A stretch of DNA of 34,396 nt from UBA9732 sp003456855 (GCA_946626785.1 CAMOUY010000012.1:1-34396); one strand, 5' to 3'. Shown: positions 23,830 to 32,920, counted from the stretch's first letter. Program-made: numbers and translations. The notes: a model not told the origin generated them from the sequence alone.

Positions 23830-24207
23830 ATGGCAGAAGAAAAGAAAGGATTCTTTGGAGAATTCAAAACATTCATCATGCGCGGTAACGTGATCGACAT
23901 GGCCGTTGGTATCATCGTAGGCGGTCTTTTCACGAACATCGTAAACTCCTTCGTCAAGGATATTCTCAATCCTATTTTGGGATACCTCATTGGCGGCAAG
24001 GATTTCACAGAGCTCAGAGTCATCCTGAAGGCTGCAACTGAGACGACTGAAGAGGTCGCAATCCGCTACGGCAACCTCATCCAGGCAATCATCCAGTTCA
24101 TCCTGACAGCTCTTGTCCTGTTCCTCATCATTCGTGGAATCAACAGAATGAAGGAGAAGGCTGAGGCTGCCAAGGCTAAGATCGAGGCTGAAGAGGCTGC
24201 AAAGTAA
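23830..24207 (+). CDS. mscL: Large-conductance mechanosensitive channel MscL
   Basis: This 125-residue protein has the MscL order: an N-terminal amphipathic helix (KKGFFGEFKTFIMRGN), TM1 (VIDMAVGIIVGGLFTNIV), the periplasmic loop, TM2 (about 88-105), and a charged helical C-terminus (EKAEAAKAKIEAEEAAK). It forms a pentameric inner-membrane safety valve that opens under membrane tension. GGAGG lies 6 nt before the ATG. A terminator follows directly, so it is a single-gene unit. Confidence 0.95.
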   Translation: MAEEKKGFFGEFKTFIMRGNVIDMAVGIIVGGLFTNIVNSFVKDILNPILGYLIGGKDFTELRVILKAATETTEEVAIRYGNLIQAIIQFILTALVLFLIIRGINRMKEKAEAAKAKIEAEEAAK

Positions 24208-24229
24208 TCCAATGCGGTCTGTAAGAGAG

Positions 24230-24270
24230 AAGGCTACGCTGACGTATGTTCGCGCAGCCTTTTTTCTTGT
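24230..24270 (+). terminator. Intrinsic terminator after mscL
   Basis: AAGGCT (24230-24235) pairs with AGCCTT (24256-24261), with CGC/GCG pairs inside after one mismatch and a 12-nt loop. A run of T follows (24260-24265). The ribosome site of the next gene is only 8 nt downstream, so yitT must have its own promoter or depend on readthrough. Confidence 0.75.
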
Positions 24271-24282
24271 TTTGGAGGGTAG

Positions 24283-25173
24283 ATGTCCAGAAGAAATCTC
24301 AGGGGCCTTGAGAAGAGAATCCATTTTGAAAGGTTCCTCGGCTGCATCCTAGGTGGTGTTCTCTACGCTGTAGGCGTAAACATGTTCATAGTTCCGTTCA
24401 ACCTGTATTCAGGTGGCTTGGTCGGTCTTTCCCAGCTCATCAGAACCCTTCTCTCGGGAGTGATACATCTGGACTTCGGTTCGGAGGACGTGGCAGGTAT
24501 CATCTTCTATGTCCTGAACATCCCGATCCTTCTCTATGCGTTCCCACGCCTGGAGAAGCTTTTCTTCGTAAAGACCCTTGTGGCTGTCACTGCCCTCACC
24601 TTGGCAATGTCACTGGTCCCAACCTCCAAGGTCATAGACGACTGTCTGGCTTCGACCCTTGTAGGCGGCTTCATCTCCGGTGCCGGTATCGGCATCGTAC
24701 TGAGGATGTCTGGCTCCACAGGTGGCATGGACGTCATCGGAATGCTTGTCTCCAAGCGCTTCGGCAACGTCAGTGTCGGAAGAGTCAACCTGACATTCAA
24801 CATGGTTCTCTATGCCATCTTCCTTTTCATGTTCGATGTCCAGACAGTGGTGTATTCGGTTATTTTCGCAATCATCCATTCGTTTGCAATCGATCGTATG
24901 CACAGTCAGAACATCAATGTCGAGGTCAAGGTCATAACAAAGATAGACCCAAGGGAGCTTGAGCATGACGTCTTCACGGAGATGGGCAGGGGAATCACCG
25001 AGCTCCACTCAATAGGTGCCTACACCTCAGAGGATGAGCACATGCTCTACATCCTGATCTCCAAGTACGAGGTCCATCAGCTCAGAAGAATCGTTCGTAA
25101 ATACGATAAAAACGCCTTCATCATAGTCAATGAAGGCGTTTGGGTTGAGGGTCATTATCTCAAGAAATTCTGA
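24283..25173 (+). CDS. YitT-family membrane protein
   Basis: This 296-residue protein has about five membrane helices in the N-terminal 210 residues (GGVLYAVGVNMFIVPFNLYS, SGSTGGMDVIGMLVSKRFG) and a C-terminal cytoplasmic DUF2179-type domain (about 215-290: ITELHSIGAYTSEDEHMLYI). YitT/DUF161 proteins are common in Firmicutes and spirochaetes; function is unsettled. The start is set by GGAGGG five nt upstream. Its last codons contain a perfect 12-bp inverted repeat that appears to be the rlmKL terminator on the other strand. Confidence 0.87.
   Translation: MSRRNLRGLEKRIHFERFLGCILGGVLYAVGVNMFIVPFNLYSGGLVGLSQLIRTLLSGVIHLDFGSEDVAGIIFYVLNIPILLYAFPRLEKLFFVKTLVAVTALTLAMSLVPTSKVIDDCLASTLVGGFISGAGIGIVLRMSGSTGGMDVIGMLVSKRFGNVSVGRVNLTFNMVLYAIFLFMFDVQTVVYSVIFAIIHSFAIDRMHSQNINVEVKVITKIDPRELEHDVFTEMGRGITELHSIGAYTSEDEHMLYILISKYEVHQLRRIVRKYDKNAFIIVNEGVWVEGHYLKKF
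25105..25141 (-). terminator. Terminator of the hslO-rlmKL operon, embedded in yitT
   Basis: On the minus strand the perfect 12-bp stem AAACGCCTTCAT (25141-25130) and ATGAAGGCGTTT (25121-25110) encloses an 8-nt loop, and the stem runs into a stretch of five T before ATCG. On the plus strand no T-run follows. It therefore ends minus-strand transcription about 40-70 bp after the rlmKL stop at 25180. Confidence 0.75.
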
Positions 25174-25179
25174 TTCGAA

Positions 25180-27429
25180 TCAGTCCTTCTTCACAACTTT
25201 CTTTATTGTCCTCTTAGGCGGCTCTATGACCAGTGCCTGCTCGACCTTGTGTCTGATCATGTAGCAGCGGTGGATCTTGCTGTTGCGTGTGAAGTCATCG
25301 CCGATTGTGCTGTCGGTGATGTCCTCGATAACGAAGTCATCGTAGAGCTCCCCGAACATCTTGAAGCGAGTGTAGTTGGTCGAGAAGATCAGAACGCCGT
25401 CGCTTGCCAAGTGTCTCATGCAGGACCTGATGAGATATCCATGGTCTCTCTGGACGTCGAAGGTGTCGCGTCCCTTGCTGTTTGAGAAGGTAGGTGGGTC
25501 GCAGAAGATCAGGTCGAAAACATCCCTGTTCTCCCTGAGGAATGACAGGCAGTCATCCTTGTAGAAGAAGTGGTTCATTGTGCTGAAGCCGTTAATCTGC
25601 ATGTTGCGGTTTGCCCAGTCCAGATAGTTGGCGTTTGCATCGACGCTTACTGTTGAGAGGGCACCACCTGCGGCTGCGTAGACCGTTGCGCTTGCTGTGT
25701 AGCAGAAGAGGTTGAGGAACCTCTTGTCCTTGCTCATGGTCTCGATGAGCTTTCTGACAGGTCTGTGGTCAAGGAAGATTCCTGTGTCCAGGTAGTCCGA
25801 GAAGTTCACAAGGAACTTGTGCCCGTTCTCGTTGGCGATGTAGAAGTGTGATGAGCTTCCCTTCTTTGTGTACTGGTTGGCTCCCTTCTGCCTCTCTCTG
25901 CGCTTCACGTAGATGTTGTCGTAGTCGATTCCGGTTGTCCTCTCTGTGGCAAGAACAAGCTCCTCAAGGCGTCTCTGTGCATCCTCCGGGTCGATTGAGG
26001 ACGGGGCTGCATACTCCTGGAGACTGATCCACTTGCCTTCGTAGATGTCGATTGCGGCACTGTACTCAGGCATGTCAGCATCGTAAAGTCTGTAGCAGGA
26101 GACTCCCTGCTTCTCCATCTCCTTTCCTATGGATGACATGTTCTTCTTCAGTCTGTTGGCAGCCATCTGGGCACCTGGGCTGAGTGGGGCGGCAAGACGC
26201 TCGGCACGCTTGGCCTGTGCCTTCTCGATCATGGCCTGGCGCTCCTGCTGGCTGAAGACGTAGTAGTGGGCTGCCTGGCACTCGATTCCACCGTTGATCA
26301 GGGCGTTTGTCCTGTTCGGCTTCATGTCTATGAATCCAAGGAGCTCGCTGTTTCCGCAGAGGATAGTCACTGCCCATCCGCAGAAGATGTTGTAGATCAC
26401 CTGACCCATTGCAGTGTACAGGCGTCTGATGGCAGCAGAGCCGCTGTCAAGGCGAACTCCGTATGGTGGGTCGGTCACAATAAAGCCCTCCTCGGAAGGG
26501 ACGTCCTCGGCGGTCGTCTTTGTGAAGTCTCTGTTCTCAAACTCGATGATGTTGGCGAAGCCAGCCTTTCTTGAGTTCTCCTTTGAGATTTCAATTGCTC
26601 TGTTGTCGATGTCCCATCCAATGATTCTGCACTTGTTTTCCACCTGCATGCTTTCTGCTTCGTCCACGATTTTCTGCCAGAGGTCATCGTCATGGATAGG
26701 CAGTCTGAGGAAGGCGAAGCTCTCTGTCTTAAGCAGTCCAGGGGCTGTGTTGGTTGCCATCAGGGCAGCCTCGATGCAGATTGTTCCGCTTCCGCAGAAC
26801 GGGTCGAGCAGAGTCGGTGCCTTGACGGTAGGATCCTCGAAGGAGGTTCTCAGGCGCTTGTACCAGTCGCTTCTGTAAAGCAGGGAGGCTGCCATGAACT
26901 CGCCCATGACTGCCTGGGTCTGCTTTGCCCTGTAGCCACGCCTTGAGAGGTCGCGTCCACCGAAGTCGACGTACCAGCTGACAAGGTTTCTGTTCACGTG
27001 GAGGTGGAAGACGATGTCAGGGTTGTCCCTGTCGACGTTCGGTCTCTCGTCATTGTAGGCTCCGCGGATCCTCTCGACGATCGCGTCCTTCAGTCTGAGT
27101 GAGGCGAAGTGGCTGTTTCTAATCCATCTGCAGTCGCTTACCGTCTCTGTGATGGCAAAGGTCTTCTCCGGGTTGAGCCAGTTCTCCCAAGGAAGGGAGA
27201 GCGAGTGCTCGTATAGATCGTCTGTGGACTCGAGCTTGTCGTATCTGTGGACCAGGACCAGAAGTCTGGTTGCGCTTCTTGTCCACATGCAGAAGCGGTA
27301 TGCGGTCTCAAGGTCTGCGGAGAACTCGACTCCTCCGGAGCTGACCTGTATGTCCTGTGCTCCGGCGTCGCGCGCTTCTTTCTCTACAAGGTCATTCTGG
27401 TTGGCCGATGCGGATGCGAAGAATATCAT
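25180..27429 (-). CDS. rlmL: Bifunctional 23S rRNA methyltransferase RlmKL
   Basis: I set the start at the ATG at 27429 (MIFFASASANQ, 749 residues) because GGAG lies 6 nt before it; a longer in-frame start would overlap hslO. The N-terminal part is a THUMP-containing RlmL domain. It includes DPFCGSGTICIEAALMA (SAM site) and the catalytic VTDPPYGVRL, for N2-methylation of G2445 in 23S rRNA. The C-terminal part is an RlmK domain with NLFCYTASATVYAAAGG and FCDPPTFSNSKG, for m7G2069. Both catalytic domains look intact, so it should be a fused enzyme as in E. coli. The ATG overlaps the hslO stop (ATGA). Confidence 0.93.
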   Translation of the reverse strand: MIFFASASANQNDLVEKEARDAGAQDIQVSSGGVEFSADLETAYRFCMWTRSATRLLVLVHRYDKLESTDDLYEHSLSLPWENWLNPEKTFAITETVSDCRWIRNSHFASLRLKDAIVERIRGAYNDERPNVDRDNPDIVFHLHVNRNLVSWYVDFGGRDLSRRGYRAKQTQAVMGEFMAASLLYRSDWYKRLRTSFEDPTVKAPTLLDPFCGSGTICIEAALMATNTAPGLLKTESFAFLRLPIHDDDLWQKIVDEAESMQVENKCRIIGWDIDNRAIEISKENSRKAGFANIIEFENRDFTKTTAEDVPSEEGFIVTDPPYGVRLDSGSAAIRRLYTAMGQVIYNIFCGWAVTILCGNSELLGFIDMKPNRTNALINGGIECQAAHYYVFSQQERQAMIEKAQAKRAERLAAPLSPGAQMAANRLKKNMSSIGKEMEKQGVSCYRLYDADMPEYSAAIDIYEGKWISLQEYAAPSSIDPEDAQRRLEELVLATERTTGIDYDNIYVKRRERQKGANQYTKKGSSSHFYIANENGHKFLVNFSDYLDTGIFLDHRPVRKLIETMSKDKRFLNLFCYTASATVYAAAGGALSTVSVDANANYLDWANRNMQINGFSTMNHFFYKDDCLSFLRENRDVFDLIFCDPPTFSNSKGRDTFDVQRDHGYLIRSCMRHLASDGVLIFSTNYTRFKMFGELYDDFVIEDITDSTIGDDFTRNSKIHRCYMIRHKVEQALVIEPPKRTIKKVVKKD

Positions 27430-28376
27430 GTTGTCTCCTTTCCAAGACCGAACAGGGCTCTGACCTCGGTCTTCTCGAAATTGTATTTTGTTCCGCAGTT
27501 GAGGCACTCGAGCTCAAGCGGGAATCTGTCGTCTTTCATGATGCCTTCCTTCTCGTCCTGCGGGAGTCTTCCCAGGAAGGTCTTGAAATGCTCTCTGCTG
27601 CATGGGCAGGAGAAGCCGATCGGCTCTGTCGCAAGGTCCTGCACTCCGAACTCGGCGAAGTTCTCGTGGATGTAGTCTCGGATCTCCTTTCCGCTGCTTA
27701 TGGCCTTGCCGATTGGAGGGAGCTTTGAGCTCTTCTCCTGTAGCTTCTCCAGAACCTCGTCGCTGCAGCCTGGAAGGGCCTGCAGGAAGAGTCCTCCGGC
27801 ACCCATGACCCTGCCTTCGGAGTCGAAGTCCAGACCAAGGCTGAACATGGTTGGGGTCTGCTCGCTCTCGTTGTAGTAGAGCGCAAGGTCCTTCGCCAAA
27901 TCTCCGTACTGCATCATGGTCTGCCCTGTGAACGGGGTCCTGCTGCCTTCAAGAAGCTTTGTGACGCTTATGAAGCCTGGTCCGTAGAGCAGGGAGATGT
28001 CCTTGCCTTCGAGCGGTTTGTCCAATGGAATGGGATTGTTCTTTATGAAGCCGCGGACTGCTCCGCATGCCCAGGACTCGACGTAGATGCCGCCGATAGG
28101 GCCTCCGCATTCCACATTGAGCTGGATGCGGTCGTTTCCTTTGACAGATGAGGCCATGAGACCTGCGGCTACGTAAGCCTGCCCAAGAACATATGTCTCA
28201 AGGAGTCCAAGGTTGAAATTGGACCTCATCTGGTTCACCATAGTGGTTCCGCCCAAGCCTGTGAGACGGATCTGGCCATCAGCGAGCAATGCAACTTGCC
28301 TGCCATCTTCAGGAATCTCATCAAGGTGCTGGATGAGAACCTGGTCTTCGATTTTCTGTTTAAGCATGTTGGCCAT
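27426..28376 (-). CDS. hslO: Redox-regulated chaperone Hsp33
   Basis: This 316-residue protein begins VLIQHLDEIPEDGRQV and has SNFNLGLLETYVLGQAYVAAG and the C-terminal zinc motif CPC ... CLNC (near residues 248-250 and 285-288), which gives the CxC and CxxC cysteines of Hsp33. Oxidation of these unfolds the linker and activates it as a holdase in disulfide stress. That suits an anaerobe exposed to oxygen. No ribosome site is near its ATG, and the -10-like TACACT is only 5 nt upstream. It leads the two-gene operon with rlmKL. Confidence 0.93.
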   Translation of the reverse strand: MANMLKQKIEDQVLIQHLDEIPEDGRQVALLADGQIRLTGLGGTTMVNQMRSNFNLGLLETYVLGQAYVAAGLMASSVKGNDRIQLNVECGGPIGGIYVESWACGAVRGFIKNNPIPLDKPLEGKDISLLYGPGFISVTKLLEGSRTPFTGQTMMQYGDLAKDLALYYNESEQTPTMFSLGLDFDSEGRVMGAGGLFLQALPGCSDEVLEKLQEKSSKLPPIGKAISSGKEIRDYIHENFAEFGVQDLATEPIGFSCPCSREHFKTFLGRLPQDEKEGIMKDDRFPLELECLNCGTKYNFEKTEVRALFGLGKETT

Positions 28377-28381
28377 AGATT

Positions 28382-28410
28382 AGTGTAAGAAGTTATTTTG
28401 TGCAAGGGAA
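28382..28410 (-). promoter_or_regulatory. Candidate promoter of hslO, close to the ATG
   Basis: On the minus strand, TTCCCT (28410-28405), 17 bp and TACACT (28387-28382) precede the ATG at 28376 by 5 nt. The hexamers are only moderate matches. The lack of any ribosome site supports a leaderless start; the weak boxes lower confidence. Confidence 0.4.
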
Positions 28411-28418
28411 TTTCTTGA

Positions 28419-28448
28419 TTCACATGTAAGTGGATTATAAGTTATAAT
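28419..28448 (+). promoter_or_regulatory. Promoter of the two-component operon, probably leaderless
   Basis: TTCACA (28419-28424; five of six), an 18-bp spacer and a perfect TATAAT (28443-28448) precede the ATG at 28458 by 9 nt. There is no purine-rich ribosome site between them, so the mRNA would have a leader of only about 0-3 nt. Confidence 0.58.
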
Positions 28449-28457
28449 AATCGGCAA

Positions 28458-29792
28458 ATGGCAAACTCCAAGGTATCACAGGTCATAGAAGAGACCCAGA
28501 AGAACATAAAGAGGAAATGGAAGTTCATCGAGGGCAAGGAAAGGCTGATTGTCTACATCGGTCTTGCGCTTGCGTTCATCCTGATCGTCGGCTTCATCAT
28601 CATGATCGACAGGGGGATGGAGGAGAGGTATCTCCTGCAGATGAAGTTCGACTCCGAGAAGTCCTTCAACTCCGTATACATGGCCATGAACGACAGCTCC
28701 AACAAGGCCCTCAGCGTAATGGCCGAGGAGGGCGTCTCGGGAATTGGAATCTACTCCTCCAGCGGACAGCTCTACCAGCGCCTTGGTGACGCCCCGATCA
28801 AGCTGCCTCTGTCAAAGCTTGTCCAGGGACGCAGGAGCGGACAGGACTCCACCCTGGGGATCTACATCATGGACAACGATACAAAGGAGATAGAGTATTT
28901 CAGGCTTTCAAGGCTGAATGTTGTTCTGGAGACGGGATCCCTGTTCCAGTCAAGGAACGACAACCCAAGTCTTTCGGCAACGACGGAATTCCCTGAGATC
29001 ATCTACGTCAAGTTCGATGCCAGCGAATACTTCAACAATGTCATCCGCGCCAGGATCCTCTCCGCCATAGGCATCTTCGTCATGTTCCTGCTTCTGATGA
29101 TCATCCTGAGCATCTACAACAACAACCGAAAATACAGGATCCAGCTGCAGAAGAACGAGAGCCTGGCAAAGCTTGGTGCCGCAGCAAGGACCCTTACCCA
29201 TGAGATCAAGAACCCGCTAAGTGCAATGACCATCCAAAGTGCACTTATGAGAAAGCTTCTTCCTCAGGAGTTCCACCAGGATCTGGATGTCATGGACCAT
29301 GAGATCACAAGGCTGACCAACCTGACCAACAGGGTCAGCGAGTTCCTTAAGAACCCTGCGGGCAACCCTTCGGACATAGAGCTGGTGTCCTTCATAAGCG
29401 AGATTGCAAGGCTGTTCAAGAACGATATCCCTGTGGATGCCGATATCGACAACGTGGTGGTCAGCTTTGACCAGGACAGAGCCAGGTCGGTCTTCGAGAA
29501 CCTCATAAAGAACGCCACGGAGAGCTGTGATGACCGCGATCCGCAGGTGAGTGTGGAGATCAGGGTCAGGCACAAGGTTGTCACCGTGAAGGTCATGGAC
29601 AGGGGAAACGGCCTGCCCAAGCAGACCAAGGAGAACCTGTTCGACCCGTTCTTCACAACGAAGATACATGGAAGTGGAATCGGACTGTCGATTTCAAAGC
29701 AGTTCGTTGAGGCCAGGGACGGAAGCCTGAAGCTTTATGACAGAGACGGCGGCGGAACCGTGGCAGAGGTGAGTCTGCCCACCAAATCCTGA
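28458..29792 (+). CDS. Membrane sensor histidine kinase
   Basis: This 444-residue kinase has two membrane helices (about 30-50 and 201-220) flanking a periplasmic sensor domain of about 150 residues that I do not recognise. The dimerisation helix has the phospho-acceptor LTHEIKNPLSA with His248. The ATPase domain has the N box (FENLIKNATES), G1 (DRGNGLP), F-box (LFDPFFTTK) and G2 (HGSGIGLSISKQ). It should phosphorylate the NtrC-type regulator encoded 11 bp downstream. The signal sensed is unknown. Confidence 0.92.
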   Translation: MANSKVSQVIEETQKNIKRKWKFIEGKERLIVYIGLALAFILIVGFIIMIDRGMEERYLLQMKFDSEKSFNSVYMAMNDSSNKALSVMAEEGVSGIGIYSSSGQLYQRLGDAPIKLPLSKLVQGRRSGQDSTLGIYIMDNDTKEIEYFRLSRLNVVLETGSLFQSRNDNPSLSATTEFPEIIYVKFDASEYFNNVIRARILSAIGIFVMFLLLMIILSIYNNNRKYRIQLQKNESLAKLGAAARTLTHEIKNPLSAMTIQSALMRKLLPQEFHQDLDVMDHEITRLTNLTNRVSEFLKNPAGNPSDIELVSFISEIARLFKNDIPVDADIDNVVVSFDQDRARSVFENLIKNATESCDDRDPQVSVEIRVRHKVVTVKVMDRGNGLPKQTKENLFDPFFTTKIHGSGIGLSISKQFVEARDGSLKLYDRDGGGTVAEVSLPTKS

Positions 29793-29803
29793 GAGAGGAA
29801 GAG

Positions 29804-31150
29804 ATGAAGATACTTATTGTCGATGACGAGACCAACATCAGAGACCTGATGGTCAGATACATGAAGATAGAGGGCATTGACGGCACCGGTGCCGAGAATG
29901 CCTATGCCGCCCAGAGGATTCTGCGCGAAGAGCCGTTCGATGGTATTCTGGTCGATCTGAAGATGCCTGGCATGGACGGACTTGAGTTCGTCAAATGGGT
30001 CCGTGACGAGGGCTTCAGGATGCCGATAATCATGATGAGCGCCCATGGCGAGATCACTGACGCCGTGAATGCCCTGAAGAACGGGGTGCAGGACTACATA
30101 GTGAAGCCTTTCGACCCTGAAGAGGTCATAATCAAGCTGAAGAACCTTGTTGAGGCCCAGCACTTCAAGACCCTCCAGGAGATGGAGGAGCGTCTTCCTC
30201 AGGGCCGTGCCTTCATAGGTGAGAGCGTCCCTATCCGCAGGGTCAAGGAGCTTGTATCCAGAATCGCCCAGACCAATTCGAGTGTCCTGATCACAGGAGA
30301 GAGCGGAACCGGTAAGGAGGTCGTGGCAAGATCCATCCATGAGCAGAGCCCTGTCTCGTCCGGTCCTTTCGTGGCCATCAACATAGGTGGAGTCCCTGAG
30401 AACCTGCTTGAGAGTGAGCTCTTCGGATACGAGAAGGGTGCCTTCACAGGTGCAGTCTCAAGAAAGAGCGGAATGTTCGAGCTTGCAAACGGCGGAACAC
30501 TGTTCCTGGATGAGATCGGTGACATGCCGCTGTCCCTCCAGGTCAAGATCCTGCGCGTCCTGCAGGAGAGGAGCATCACCCGCCTCGGCGGAACGGAGCC
30601 GATGCCTATCAACGCAAGGATAGTCTGCGCCACAAACAAGGAGCTCGAGTCCATGGTCAGGGAGGGGAAGTTCAGAGAGGACCTCTTCTTCCGCCTGAAC
30701 GTCGTGCGCATCCACATACCGCCTCTCAGAGAGAGGAAGGAGGACATCCCGTTGCTTGTCACCTGGATGCTTACAAAGCTCAACACCAACATGGGACGCC
30801 ACTTCTCCGGTCTGACACCTGAGGCCATGGACAAGCTGAAGAACTACAACTTCTACGGGAACATCAGAGAGCTTGAGAACATCCTGGAGAGGGCAGCCAT
30901 ATTCTCGGACGGGGATCTCATCACAGCCGAGAACATAGAGCTCAGAGGCGATGTCCTCAGACCTGACCAGCAGGCAAAGGTGGCCCATATTGACGATGAC
31001 GAGAATCTTTCTCTGAAGGATATCGAGAAACAGGCTATCGAGAAGGCTCTGAGGCGTTGGGAAGGTAACCGTACAAAGGCTGCCAACGAGCTTGGAATCA
31101 CAAGAAGAACCCTGATCACAAAGATCGCTGAATATGATTTGGATGTCTGA
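29804..31150 (+). CDS. NtrC-family sigma-54-dependent response regulator
   Basis: This 448-residue protein has three domains. The receiver (1-118) has acidic Asp7-8, phosphorylation site Asp51 in DLKMP and Lys101. The AAA+ domain (about 138-375) has Walker A GESGTGKE (165-172), the sigma-54-contacting GAFTGA (212-217) and LFLDEIGD. The Fis-type DNA-binding helix-turn-helix is at the end (RTKAANELGITRRTL). It is an intact activator of RpoN-dependent promoters. GAGGAAGAG precedes the ATG at a short distance. I found no clear sigma-54 promoter in the window, so targets lie elsewhere. Confidence 0.94.
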   Translation: MKILIVDDETNIRDLMVRYMKIEGIDGTGAENAYAAQRILREEPFDGILVDLKMPGMDGLEFVKWVRDEGFRMPIIMMSAHGEITDAVNALKNGVQDYIVKPFDPEEVIIKLKNLVEAQHFKTLQEMEERLPQGRAFIGESVPIRRVKELVSRIAQTNSSVLITGESGTGKEVVARSIHEQSPVSSGPFVAINIGGVPENLLESELFGYEKGAFTGAVSRKSGMFELANGGTLFLDEIGDMPLSLQVKILRVLQERSITRLGGTEPMPINARIVCATNKELESMVREGKFREDLFFRLNVVRIHIPPLRERKEDIPLLVTWMLTKLNTNMGRHFSGLTPEAMDKLKNYNFYGNIRELENILERAAIFSDGDLITAENIELRGDVLRPDQQAKVAHIDDDENLSLKDIEKQAIEKALRRWEGNRTKAANELGITRRTLITKIAEYDLDV

Positions 31151-31174
31151 GAAGGCATCAGTGGAGGATACACA

Positions 31175-32920
31175 ATGGAAGAGAAGAGATGGGACCTGAG
31201 TCCTATTTATCCGTCTGTAGACAGTGCGGAGTTCAATGCAGACCTTGAGAAGCTCAAGGTTCTTATCGCCCAGTTCAAGGAAAAGCTCGAGAAGGGCGAC
31301 TCCAGCATAGCGGAGCTTGTGGAGCTTGACAACGAGGTCTCTGACATCTCCGAGACGCTTGGCTCCTTCTGCGAATGCAACGTGTCTGTCAACACAACCG
31401 ACAAGGCTGCAGTCAACGCACTTAACAAGGTCGATGAGCTTGGAATGGACCAGGCTGTGCTTTCCACGATGTTCACCACCTATGTGGTCGAGCACAAGGA
31501 AGAGGTCGATGCCTTCTGCAGGGAGAACCCTGACTACAGATACATCTTCGATGAGATCGCAGAGAATGCAAAGCACCAGATGAGCAAGGAGATGGAGGAG
31601 CTTGCAGCCGACCTGATGAGAAGCGGCTCCGACAGCTACAGCCGCCTTCAGGAGGCCATCTCATCATCTGCATGCGCAGAGCTTGACGGCAAGAAGCTCA
31701 CGGTCATCCAGCTCAGAGCCCTTGCAACCAATGCCGACAGAGAGGTCAGAAGAAAGGCCTATGAGGCAGAGCTCAAGGTCTGGAAGGAACACGAGATCGC
31801 ATTCTGCTACAGCCTGAACGCAATCAAGGGTACAAGCCTCTCACTTGAGAAGAGACGCAACTGGAACAGCCCTATCGAGAGATCGATAAGCGGAGCCAGA
31901 ATCTCCCAGAAGACCCTGGATGCCTTGATCGGAACCCTTGAGAGGAACCTCCCGATGTTCCGCTCATACCTGAAGACTAAGGCCAAGCTCCTTGGAATCG
32001 AGAAGTGCGCCTTCTACGACATCTTCGCTCCGGTCGGAAAGGCCAACATGACCTACACCTTCGACCAGGCCAGGGAGTTCGTCACGAAGCAGTACGGCGC
32101 CTTCAACCCGGCAATGGGCGAGTTCGCCGCCAACGCCTTCAAGAACAACTGGATCGATCCGTTCCCACGTGTCGGAAAGACCGGTGGCGCCTACGACATC
32201 TACATGCCTAAGATCAAGGAGAGCCGTGTTTTCGCCAACTTCGATGGAACATACGATGGAGTCTCCACCTTCGCCCACGAGCTGGGCCACGCCTGGCATG
32301 ACCACATTGTAAGCGAAAAACCTGCCTTCCTCAGAGGCTATCCTATGACACTGGCAGAGACAGCCAGCATCTTCAGCGAGTTCATCGTCTTCAAGGGTGC
32401 AGTAGAGGAGGCCGATGATGACCAGAAGGTCGCAATCATCGAGCAGTTCGTCCAGAGCGCCTGCCAGGTCTGCGTTGACATCCTGTGCCGCTTCTACTTC
32501 GAGAGAGCAGTCTTCGAGGCAAGGAAGGACGGAGAGCTGATGCCTGAGGACATGTGCGAACTGATGATCGATGCCCAGAAGAAGACCTACGGTGACGGTC
32601 TTGACGAGAACCTGCTCCATCCTTACATGTGGGCGGTCAAGGGCCACTACTACAGTACAGGCTTCTCCTTCTACAACTATCCGTACGCATTCGGTCAGCT
32701 GTTCGGCCTTGGACTGTACAACCGCTCCACAAAGGAGAAGAGTGACAGACCGTTCTACGAGAAGTACAACGAGCTTCTCTCCCTTACAGGCCAGCTTCCT
32801 GCAGAGGATGTTGCCGCCACAGCCGGAATCGACATCACAGACCCGGCTTTCTGGCAGGAGGGAATGGACATCATTGCCAGCTATGCAAAGCAGCTTGAAG
32901 AGCTTGCCGAGAAGGCCTGA
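31175..32920 (+). CDS. pepF: M3B oligoendopeptidase (PepF family)
   Basis: This 581-residue cytoplasmic peptidase has the zinc motif HELGH at residues 368-372 (AHELGHAWHD), the third ligand Glu in the helix LAETASIFSEF, and the C-terminal YYSTGFSFYNYPYAFG pattern of M3B. Its length matches PepF-type enzymes, which cut peptides of about 7-20 residues. GGAGG lies 7 nt before the ATG. It follows the response regulator by 24 bp and touches the methyltransferase gene at one base. Confidence 0.93.
   Translation: MEEKRWDLSPIYPSVDSAEFNADLEKLKVLIAQFKEKLEKGDSSIAELVELDNEVSDISETLGSFCECNVSVNTTDKAAVNALNKVDELGMDQAVLSTMFTTYVVEHKEEVDAFCRENPDYRYIFDEIAENAKHQMSKEMEELAADLMRSGSDSYSRLQEAISSSACAELDGKKLTVIQLRALATNADREVRRKAYEAELKVWKEHEIAFCYSLNAIKGTSLSLEKRRNWNSPIERSISGARISQKTLDALIGTLERNLPMFRSYLKTKAKLLGIEKCAFYDIFAPVGKANMTYTFDQAREFVTKQYGAFNPAMGEFAANAFKNNWIDPFPRVGKTGGAYDIYMPKIKESRVFANFDGTYDGVSTFAHELGHAWHDHIVSEKPAFLRGYPMTLAETASIFSEFIVFKGAVEEADDDQKVAIIEQFVQSACQVCVDILCRFYFERAVFEARKDGELMPEDMCELMIDAQKKTYGDGLDENLLHPYMWAVKGHYYSTGFSFYNYPYAFGQLFGLGLYNRSTKEKSDRPFYEKYNELLSLTGQLPAEDVAATAGIDITDPAFWQEGMDIIASYAKQLEELAEKA

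Noticed and set aside
27430..27507. Upstream start for rlmKL
   Set aside because: It lies inside hslO, and the ATG at 27429 has GGAG upstream and couples to the hslO stop.
30458..31576. Long open frame of 372 codons on the minus strand
   Set aside because: It lies antisense to the response regulator and the M3B peptidase, which have full sets of family motifs. The strong codon bias of those genes removes stop codons from the opposite frame. It has no ribosome site and the protein resembles nothing.
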